The notes beneath the pieces were generated by a model. The model saw only the letters and a program-made list of their open reading frames with translations, searched no databases and was not told where the DNA came from. Below, piece by piece: positions 56,155 to 64,000 of a DNA stretch of 64,000 bases. Position 1 is the first letter of the stretch, and each line of letters begins with the position of its first letter. Origin of the DNA: Babylonia areolata (taxonomy: Eukaryota > Mollusca > Gastropoda > Neogastropoda > Buccinidae); contig NC_134878.1 in the NCBI RefSeq assembly GCF_041734735.1, positions 41,838,668 through 41,902,667 on the forward strand. Reading direction: 5' to 3'. The translations under genes and the position numbers were made by a program.

Positions 56155-56512
56155 TCATTTATATAGCGGTGAATCGTGTGCACAGACAAATCAAAGCAGT
56201 TTCACACCAGTCATTCAAACGCATGCATAACTCTCCAACTGAAAAAAAAACAACAAAAAACAAATGAAGAGGCAGGTAAAGGAGCCTATTTTGGGAAGAG
56301 GTGGGTTTTAAGGCCAGACATGAAAGAGCTGAGTGTGGAGACCTGACGAAGCGAAAGAGGAAGTTCATTCCAATTACAAGGTCCAGAGACAGAGAAAGAA
56401 CGGCAGCCAACAGTCCAGTGTTTGAATCTGGGTATGCGTAAACAGAGTGGATCCAAAGCCGATCGTAGAGAGCGAGATGGAGTGTAGAGATGAAAGCAGC
56501 CACCTCTCTCTC
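56071..56512 (-). mobile_element. CR1/L2-like LINE, 3' end with ORF2 C-terminus
   Basis: The minus-strand frame ending at 56286 reads LYTPSRSLRSALDPL, RIPRFKH, CRSFSVSGPCNWNELPLSLR and LKTHLFPK, the diagnostic CR1/Rex1/L2 ORF2 terminus (Y.PSR.LRS...R.F...GP..WN.LP..LR....F...LKTHLF). The 3' UTR ends CACCGCTATATAAATGAAAT and a mixed ATT/ATG trinucleotide tail (56071-56155). The 5' part is cut off near an ACA repeat. Confidence 0.85.
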
Positions 56513-56719
56513 TATAACACAACAACAACAACAATAATGAAAATATAATGATAAAAATAAATGCAGGCTTATATAACGCAGATGGAACTCACCGCACTTT
56601 GCAATAAAAACAAATATATATATTAACATGGTGGAAGCCAAAAGCAGGAAAACATCGTCGTTGAATTAAGAGATGAGCTTACAAAAATAAACGTTTTCAA
56701 CAACAGCAACAAAACCTGT
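56513..56719 (-). mobile_element. Second short CR1/L2-like 3' tail, then unassigned DNA
   Basis: At about 56525-56640 the minus strand reads GCGTTATATAAGCCTGCATT and then ATTTTTATC/ATT-type tail, resembling the neighbouring LINE ends. It may be a second, stacked LINE stub. No coding part remains. Confidence 0.35.
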
Positions 56720-57060
56720 GTGAGGTGGGAGTGGCACTGGCCCTGTCCATCTCTTCAGTACAGACCATCTCGAAATCCTCTGCCTTCTTTTACTGATCAT
56801 CGGCTTCCTTGTCTTCGGTCAACATATTCTTTCTTTTTTATGGTCCAGCTTCCTGGAACAGCATTCTCCCTCCCACAACCTCTTTCAGATCTTCTCCTCC
56901 ATATCTAAGCAGTGCTGGTATCTCTGTCCACCACATGTTCCCTGTCCACCACATGTTCCAAACTACGTCCTATCAACATGCTTTCTTCCCTATGCTTGTG
57001 CTGATCCACCAACTTTCGCATGATCTTCCTTCCTCCACCACTTTCTCTCTCGTATGATGT
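56720..57060 (+). mobile_element. CR1/L2-like ORF2 C-terminal fragment, plus strand
   Basis: In pieces of different plus frames I read PSRNPLPSFTDHRLP and then FYGPASWNSILPPTTSFRSS, matching the PSR.LRSS...GP..WN.LP..LR order of CR1/L2 ORF2 ends. There is at least one frameshift. It is the only LINE piece in the window on the plus strand. Confidence 0.5.
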
Positions 57061-57350
57061 ATGATGATAGTCAGTCGTGTCCGACTATGACCGTCAGAAC
57101 AGCAGAGGAGGTAACTGCTGTTCTGAATATCTGCGTTAGAATCTGATTATAGTGGAGAGTGTCTTGCCCAAGTTACATTCCAACTCTCTCGGCCAAGAGG
57201 GTTTTAGGACAGTCGGTGTTGGGATGGTTCCCAAGGGCCAACTATCCCCCAGGGCTGCAGCACTAAGAGCCAGTGCTATTTTGCCACCTAGTTTGAGAGT
57301 CATAGTCCTTCACAAAAGACTAAGCTGTTTCCCATTGCATTGGATAAACC
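57061..57350 (+). repeat. Hairpin-bearing dispersed repeat, family unknown
   Basis: A perfect 12-bp inverted repeat, TCAGAACAGCAG (57094-57105) and CTGCTGTTCTGA (57115-57126), with a 9-base loop follows a smaller AGTCG/CGACT hairpin (about 57073-57086). GTGTCTTGCCCAAGTTACAT and CCACCTAGTTTGAGAGTCAT give it the texture of an interspersed element. No second copy in this window. Confidence 0.4.
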
Positions 57351-57780
57351 ATTGATAATACAGCTCTCACGTTGCTGCTGGCTAAACTGTAAACTTATGT
57401 CAATTTGTGATATACGCTCATACATACTGGCCAGGAAAAAGAGAGCTGGGGGCTGTCAGATGAAGATGAACACTGTGATATCTTGCCATTTCTTCTTCTT
57501 CTTCTCCTCCTCTCTGTCTGTCTGTCTGAATTGTGACCCATGGCCGATGTTCAATAAAACAATTTCGTTCGTTTTTCTCCATCACTCTCTCTCTTTCTCT
57601 CACTTTTTCTTCCCTCGTTCTGTGAAACCAACCATTCTCGAGTTCATTTTCAACACACTCACACGCAGGGCGTCGGATCTGGAGCGGTCAGCACAATCGT
57701 GGGGCCATTCCAGACCAAAACGCACCTCGTGTGATCTGGAGAAGTCTAGTCGTATGCAATGGTCTTGGGCAGGGAAGACT
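57351..57780. other. Unassigned
   Basis: CT runs at 57500-57530 and 57585-57605. A 149-codon plus frame (57340-57789) has no recognisable domain. No gene called. Confidence 0.45.
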
Positions 57781-57990
57781 CACAAATAAACGGAGAGAGA
57801 GAGAGAGAGAGTGAGAAGGAGGAGAGCGAAAGAAAGAGGGAGACAGGGACGCAAGTTAAGAGGAGAGGAGAGGAAAGTGACAAAGAGATTGAGAGAGAAA
57901 GAGTGACACTGACAGACAGAACCAGAAACGGAGACAAGAAAGGGGGGGGGGGAGACAGAAACAGGAGGGGAGAGAGACAGAGAAATAATT

Positions 57991-58044
<54 letters not shown>

Positions 58045-58090
58045 AGGGAGACAGACAGACAGACAGACAGACAGGCAGGAATGGACAGAG
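57781..58090 (+). repeat. GA/GACA-rich tract
   Basis: GA-rich from 57790, pure GA at 57994-58037, then GGGA and GACA to about 58075. Confidence 0.93.
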
Positions 58091-58497
58091 AGAGATAAAA
58101 TGCGAATTTACGTCGTATCCCATTCCATCCAGATTACCACACACAGATATAAGGTGAAAATTTATATACCCCCCAAAACAACAACAACAACAAACAACAA
58201 CAAAAAAAACACCAAACAAACCCACTTTGGTAGTGATTCTGTTGTTGTTGTTGCTTTGTTATTTTCAAGCCCCACCCCTTTGTCCCCTCCACCCCTCTCT
58301 TTGCGTGTTCCACCACAAAATGGACAGCTAATAAGGGGAGACGAGGGTTGGTGGGGTGGGGTGGGGAGGCTGGGGGGTGGTCAGCGTAACATTCAGTCCG
58401 ATCAATCACTCTGCCACAGCTCATCCCTCTCACGTGCCTGGCTTTATTGATCACTGTGTTGTTATTTCCTTCTGTTTCACGCACTCTTGGACAGCTG

Positions 58498-58557
<60 letters not shown>

Positions 58558-58964
58558 TGTGGAGGGAGGGCAGAGAGGGGAGGGGGGCAGGGAGGGGAAG
58601 AGAGAGATAGAGAGTGAGAGAGAGAATGAGAGAGAGAGAGAGGGGGGGGCAGACTAAAAATAAATGGGAAAAAACTGGGGTCAGATACACACCCACACAT
58701 AAACACATACGCGATCACGCATAAAGAACTGCAAGCAAGGGCGCGCGCGCGCGCACACACACACACACACACGCACACACGACTGCTAGAAGAGTTGGGG
58801 GGGGGGGGGGGAAGATGAATGAAACTGTGCGAGAGATACGGTGATTTTTCTCTTCAGATGGAGGGAGGAAGAGGGGGAAAGCTGGGAGAGAGAGGGGCAC
58901 ATATAGAGAAGCAGAGAGAGTGAGAGATGAAGAGAAGGAAAGAGAAAGAGAGAGAGAGAAGCCC
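58091..58964. repeat. Microsatellites in unassigned DNA
   Basis: CAACAA at 58175-58205, (GT)n at 58500-58558, GA/GGGA at 58560-58650, GC and CA alternation at 58740-58772, a G run at 58796-58810, and GA to 58960. 58230-58490 is complex with no gene recognised. Confidence 0.8.
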
Positions 58965-59588
58965 AGAGCCGAATTTCCAGACGACAGGACGAAACAATTC
59001 CGAGCAAAACTGATCACTTACATTGCGTCAAATTCTCGACGAGGCACAGATGATGAATGTCAACAATGCGAAAAGAAAACCGACCAACAATCCGATCCGT
59101 CTGAAACCGACGGTTGTAATGATCTGCATCTGGGTCTTCGTTCCAGAAGAGTCGGCCCATAAGACCAACACAACCAGATCGCTACACCGGACGGCCTTCC
59201 ATCCATGAAGACACTGTGCCTGAGGAGCAGAAAACACCACCAATGCAATCCAGGAAATGGTGTTTTTGAAGAAACGGTGGTGGCGATGACGATGGTAATC
59301 ATTATAATGTTTCCTTTATAATAATTGCTTTTTTACGTGCTTTATTCCCTCCTAATTCTGCGATCAAGATCAACTTGCTGAGCAGGCAGCACCGGGACAA
59401 CAGACAGTTTAAATCAATAAAAACATTCATTTGTGATGATCACGACGATATTTTCGTTATAATTGTTATTGATTATATTTTCGTTCAGTATTATTATCAT
59501 TATCATTATCATCACTATTCTTATCAAGATCATCATTATTATTATCAATTATTTAATCAATTAATTTGCGTTGCGCGCGAGACAGCTC

Positions 59589-59590
<2 letters not shown>
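58965..59590. other. Unassigned; ATT-rich end
   Basis: 58980-59290 is complex. Frames on both strands of up to 80 codons are unrecognised. 59440-59560 is AT-rich with ATT/ATC repeats. Confidence 0.45.

Positions 59591-59656
<66 letters not shown>
59591..59656 (+). repeat. (GT)n microsatellite
   Basis: A pure GT run of about 66 bases. Confidence 0.98.
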
Positions 59657-59711
59657 CACATGGCTCTTAATGGACATCAAATCATTTCGTATAAAGTAGT
59701 AATCTACTAAC

Positions 59712-60013
59712 GGGCGCAATAGCCAAGTGGCTAAAGCGTTGGACTTTCAATCTGAGGGTCTCGGGTTCGAATCTCGGTGACGGCGCCTGGTGGGTAAAGG
59801 GTGGAGATTTTTCCGATCTCCCAGGTCAACATATGTGCAGACCTGCTAGTGCCTGAACCCCCTTCGTGTGTATACGCACACAGAAGATCAAATACGCACG
59901 TTAAAGATCTTGAAATCCATGTCAGTGTTCGGTGGGTTGTGGAAACACGAAAATACCCAGCATGCAGGAACCATGACAGAATCATCGGCAAATCGATGTT
60001 GGTCGTGTAACGG
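59712..60013 (+). mobile_element. tRNA-derived SINE, family A, 3' module (b)
   Basis: A well-kept tRNA-like head (59712-59785) has A box TAGCCAAGTGG and B box GGGTTCGAATC. The body matches 27421-27660 (GGTGGAGATTTTTCCGATCT, CACAGAAGATCAAATACGCA, GGTGGGTTGTGGAAACACGA). The 3' end differs: GACAGAATCATCGGCAAATC, GATGTTGGTCGTGTAACGG, then an A/G-rich tail. The same module is on the minus strand at 36551. This head is the cleanest pol III promoter in the window. Confidence 0.9.
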
Positions 60014-61572
60014 AAAGAAAAAAGAAAAGAAGAAACAAATGAAAACAAAAAAACACACAGAGACAAAACACCCCATATGAATTCATTTAGGACTGGCAGA
60101 AGATGGAGTGCCAATAATGGAAACCAACCATTACAAGAGTTGAAGAATAAGAAATAAACTATAACGATGACAACAGTGATGGACACACACGTTCGTACAC
60201 ATAATAACCAGCACCACAAAACAATTTCAGTACTAAAGATGACGAAGGAAATGAAGCACACACATTGCTCCAAAACTGCGAGACATGGAAGCAATTTTGC
60301 ACCGAATCGGTCTTGACGCATTTCAGGTTGGTACGTACATAAAATTTATCCACACACATCCTTAATATTACTCCTTTGTCTCAAAAACACCAACAGTGTT
60401 CGTTTTACCTTGCTTATGCGGTACTTGTACACAGAAAATGTTGCATGTGAAGCAATCAAACTTTTGCGAAAGGCAATCGTCCAGAGAATTACGGTTGAAT
60501 TCCCTCGTTTGGGACAAGGGACCGTATTTTGTTTCTTTCAGTACATCTTCTGTGTTCTCTGAGTATCTCCTTTGCTGGAAGTCAGTTTAAACAAGTTTCC
60601 TTACAAAATGCTCCACCGCCCCCTCCTTTTTTATTTATTTATTTTTTTTTTACAATAGCTTGATATTTGAAATATTTCTCTCGGAAATGTAACAAAGGAA
60701 CGTAAGAGCGTGCCATATAATCAGCTTCCCTCAACTATATCAGCTCTTCTTTCTTTCCTTAGAGTTGTTCTGGTTCTTCATTAATTGTGTTCCAAGAATG
60801 ATGATAGTTTGCTCTAGGTTTTGTTCCATTTCATTGTTTACTCATTTCTTTCTGCTGCTGTGTTCCACTGTTTGTGAATGTGTCTGGAAACAATTGACCG
60901 GACACGCTCGTCTTCAGAATGGGTCAACTGTTTGTCTGAACAAGCACCGTGTGTTGCTCTTCTTGTTTTTCTGATTGATTCTTTGATACTGTCCACAAAG
61001 GTTTTGTCTTTGAAATCTGAAGAGTTAGGTTTCCAGAGATTTTTCTTTCTTTATTGGATTGTACTAAAACAATAAGATAACGATCGTTTTTACATCAAAA
61101 ACGATATATCGGTATAAGATTTACAAACACCTGAGGAAGAAAAAAAAACGAAAAATAAACACGTTCTGGCCACTTTCTGAAGTAGGTTTGTTCTTTCAGG
61201 GGATATTTGCACCACACTGATACTCAAGTCTCTGCCAGAGAGCTTTGAGACGTTGGCGAAATGATTCAACGCTGTTTCGATAAACCTTTTGACATTATTT
61301 TTCCTTCTCGTCAACTAGATTTTAGAACTGAGATGTAGACAATGCTGATGTGGCTCAACTGCGGAAGCTGGGTTATAAACAACATGACCTGGTTTGATGT
61401 TCTTTCTGGTGAACAAGTCCATTACTTTGATTGTTACTATGATTACTGTTAGAATGATGATCATTATAAAGAATATGATGATCACCATTATCATTTCCAT
61501 TGTCGTTGTTCTTGTGATTACTATCATCATTATCATAATGATTATTATTATCATTGTTGTTGTTGTCGTTTA
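60014..61572. other. Unassigned, mostly complex DNA
   Basis: A-rich at 60014-60060. 60360-61080 is nearly repeat-free with a T run at 60645-60655. 61430-61570 is ATT/ATC/GTT-rich. Frames of 60-79 codons are unrecognised. No gene called. Confidence 0.45.
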
Positions 61573-61625
61573 TCATCTCAAGGCCTGATCAGCACCATGC
61601 GAGGGTCAGGCATCCGCTTTCTCCA
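61573..61625 (-). mobile_element. Fragment of the 595-735 type repeat
   Basis: The minus strand reads GGATGCCTGACCCTCGCATG then GTGCTGATCAGGCCTTGAGA, followed by an ATT/GTT tail, matching the hairpin-bearing part of 680-725. Confidence 0.45.
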
Positions 61626-61770
61626 CCTATTATACATACATACATACATACATATACATTTTCCCCACAAAGCAGACGTGGTTCAGTTTACATGGGTTGC
61701 TCCACACACTCTGACATCTTGAAACTGCTAATAACAATAACAGTCATAATGATAATAATAACAATAATAA

Positions 61771-61890
61771 TAGAATGGAATAGAACAGAATATGTCTTTA
61801 TTACCAAGTGTACCGGGGTCACAAGGAATATTGGGGGGGAATAATACATAACAAGATACGAACATAAATAAAAAATCACACACAAACACA
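61771..61890 (-). mobile_element. Putative LINE 3' end
   Basis: The minus strand ends CTTGTGACCCCGGTACACTT, GGTAATAAAGACATATTC and TGTTCTATTCCATTC. A polyadenylation-like AATAAAG followed by ATTCTRTTC-type units looks like a CR1-type tail. No coding part is present. Confidence 0.4.
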
Positions 61891-61963
61891 GATACAGTAG
61901 AAATTAAGATATATACAACTGCATATCAATAAAAAAAAAAAACAACAACAAAACTTGTGTATA

Positions 61964-62005
<42 letters not shown>

Positions 62006-62209
62006 AACAGAAGCTGGATATTACATGTGGATGGGGCTGATGACTAGATTCAGGTTGTTGATAATAATAATAATAATAATAATAACATCATGAACAACAA
62101 CAATAATAATCGTCATCATCATTACCTTAACTGTTGGTAACGATTATACTTGGGGTTTATTTTCGTCCGAATTTCTGTTCTTTCTTTCTTTCTTGTGGTT
62201 GAAAGCAAG
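61891..62209. other. CA, A and AAT runs
   Basis: A run at 61930-61941, (CA)n at 61968-62000, AAT trinucleotides at 62060-62085. 62180-62200 is a pyrimidine tract (TTCTTTCTTTCTTTCTTG) that could serve the acceptor of the next feature. Confidence 0.6.
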
Positions 62210-62401
62210 ATTAGCAGACGCAGTGGTGCGGTGAATGGCAGATTAACTATGCGTTATGGATACGTGGCTAAGGAATACAAGGTATCGTCATCATCAACAT
62301 CGTCGTCGACATCACCATCATCATCATCATCACCACCGCCGTTATCAACATCTGGAGGCGGTGCTAAAACTCAGAAAAGAGGGCTGGGGCGATTCACGAC
62401 G
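62210..62401 (+). other. Candidate internal coding exon (host), unrecognised
   Basis: After a polypyrimidine tract and AAGCAAG, an open frame reads ISRRSGAVNGRLTMRYGYVA, KEYKV, a Ser/Pro-rich stretch from TCA/TCG repeats, then SGGGAKTQKRGLGRFTT. It meets ACG|GTAAGC at 62401/62402, a strong donor. The composition outside the Ser run looks like a real basic protein segment. An earlier donor, AAG|GTATCG (about 62282), would drop the Ser run. I do not recognise the protein. The frame continues, unspliced, to 62521. Confidence 0.3.
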
Positions 62402-62967
<566 letters not shown>

Positions 62968-63069
62968 TTCCAGATGGTTTAATGTTCATAAGTCATCAGG
63001 CTCCTAACATTGTCAACAATAACAGACAGTATTCTAGTACATTACAAGTTTGCTTGACATACATTTCTA
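62968..63069. other. Unassigned
   Basis: About 100 bases between the GT run and the LINE remnant. On the minus strand, homology to ORF2 has ended by here. Confidence 0.4.
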
Positions 63070-64000
63070 CCATATGTTTCCTTTGATTTTCTGAATGTGC
63101 TTACGTGTTTTTTGTTTCGCTTCTTTGCACTCTTTATCAAACCAAGGGGCTTCTTTTCTTACATGATCAGAATCAATCCTAACTTACTTTTTCATACAAC
63201 TGGCAGCATTAAGAAGGCAGTCAACAAATTTGGTCAAAGCTGATTCAGTATCTCTCTCAATCTCTTCGAAAGCTTGGCAAAGGTCCGCTTCTGACTGTGG
63301 AGAAGAAAAGTTAGCTAAGAACTCACCTTCCTTCTCTGTTGTCCAGCACAGCTTTTTTCTCTACATACCTTGCCTATCTTCCCTACTGTCCATACTTACA
63401 TTAGTGTTATCATTGACCATCATAAATTGGTAAATGGTTAGAATCAACCCTATCGATTATCTCAAAGGATAAAACCGTATCAAGCAAATCATTTGACGTA
63501 ACAAAGTAGTCGATGAAACTACTTCCCGTACTGCAGATATATGTACACCCATCATCAAAACCTTTATCACACATTCCGTTTATAACAGAGCACTGGACCA
63601 TGTTACACAAGTCAATCAGTTGTGATCCAAACAGATTCACTGTTAAGTCTTGTGAGCTTCGTGTCACATACACTTCATCTTCTTGATATAGTGGGTCAAA
63701 ACCTACTTCAGCCAAACCATTCAGACTGGCTGTTCGTGCGTTCAGATCACCACAAATGAATACATAGAAATCTTCAAATGTTTCATACAGAGTACTGATA
63801 CAGTGCTCCAGAGGTTCAATTCCGTACCCATGTTGTAACAAGTTGTACACACTTGAATCACTAGGTGGAACGTAGGTTCCAGTGAAAAATATATCTTTGA
63901 GTGTGCCAAAGACAGTCCTGTCTAACTGTAGACAAATCAGATCATCATACTCTAATTCAACCACTTTGATATGCTCCCTTGATACATTTTTATATCCCAC
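63070..64000 (-). mobile_element. LINE ORF2 fragment, same clade as 37849-42078; runs off the window
   Basis: The open frame from the window edge to 63410 (about 196 residues) is the second half of an APE-type endonuclease: GTYVPPSDSS, FICGDLNART, SVINGMCDKG, FIDYFVTSNDL and RVDSNHLPI. These align with AYVPPENAP, LLCGDLNARTS, TILNGVCNGDL, VNDYFLASVNL and RIESDHLPI of the intact LINE. Beyond a frameshift near 63415 the linker continues with two stops: ESALTKFVDCLLNAASCMKK and APWFDKECKEAKQKTRK (compare RNWFDHECKMEKRRVRR). Nothing of the reverse transcriptase follows, so the copy is internally cut at about 63070. It is a third subfamily of the clade. Confidence 0.88.

Noticed and set aside
57070-57090. 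Resemblance of GTCAGTCGTGTCCGACTATG to ruminant BovA-type SINEs
   Set aside because: The match is about 16 bases and does not extend. It is most likely coincidence and not transfer or contamination.

Overview
The window is eukaryotic intergenic or intronic DNA packed with simple repeats and retroelements. I see no complete host gene in it. Three things point to a marine gastropod, probably a caenogastropod: tRNA-derived SINEs of a kind I recall from snail genomes, very dense CA/GT, GA and GACA microsatellites, and molluscan-looking LINEs. This assignment rests on recall and was not searched.

Layout. 1-4.9 kb: microsatellites, SINE pieces and a long degenerate ACAAT pentamer array. 4.9-6.8 kb: a GTT/GCT-type minisatellite that stays open in several frames. 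7-12.1 kb: a 3' LINE stub, a 57-bp tandem repeat, SINEs and a pentamer array grown from a SINE tail. 12.1-22 kb: mostly unassigned DNA and microsatellites, one short candidate coding exon (13.74 kb), a CR1/L2-like LINE tail, a SINE-derived 60-bp tandem repeat and a putative piggyBac-type MITE. 22.2-24.7 kb: an 87-bp minisatellite, then an AT-rich segment that looks like one dispersed repeat. 24.7-34 kb: microsatellites, a full SINE at 27.4 kb, a decayed LINE at 31.9-33.1 kb and a purine tract of about 390 bp. 36-37 kb: two SINEs. 37.7-43.1 kb: a near-intact LINE on the minus strand. 44-57 kb: SINEs, CR1/L2-like LINE remnants, a three-copy diverged repeat, a 34/37-bp minisatellite, a miRNA-like hairpin and a second MITE-like unit. 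57-64 kb: microsatellites, a SINE, one candidate exon (62.2 kb) and a decayed LINE ORF2 running off the right edge.

The centrepiece is the LINE at 37.7-42.9 kb. ORF1 is a coiled coil followed by an RRM-like and a C-terminal domain. ORF2 is a 1409-residue endonuclease-reverse transcriptase with all key motifs visible. The two ORFs lie in one frame, separated by a UAG and seven sense codons. A perfect 2A-type ribosome-skipping motif, DVELNPGP, sits at the start of ORF1, directly against a (TC)n tract on the sense strand. Three related copies in the window are each bounded on both sides by GA/GACA microsatellite. I therefore propose a family that targets (TC)n microsatellites and whose 5' end may abut the target, so that microsatellite-encoded Ser-Leu repeats would lead into the 2A motif.

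Eight of nine LINE pieces lie on the minus strand, and both candidate exons with good splice donors lie on the plus strand. This fits the window being intron sequence of a plus-strand host gene, but it is inference.
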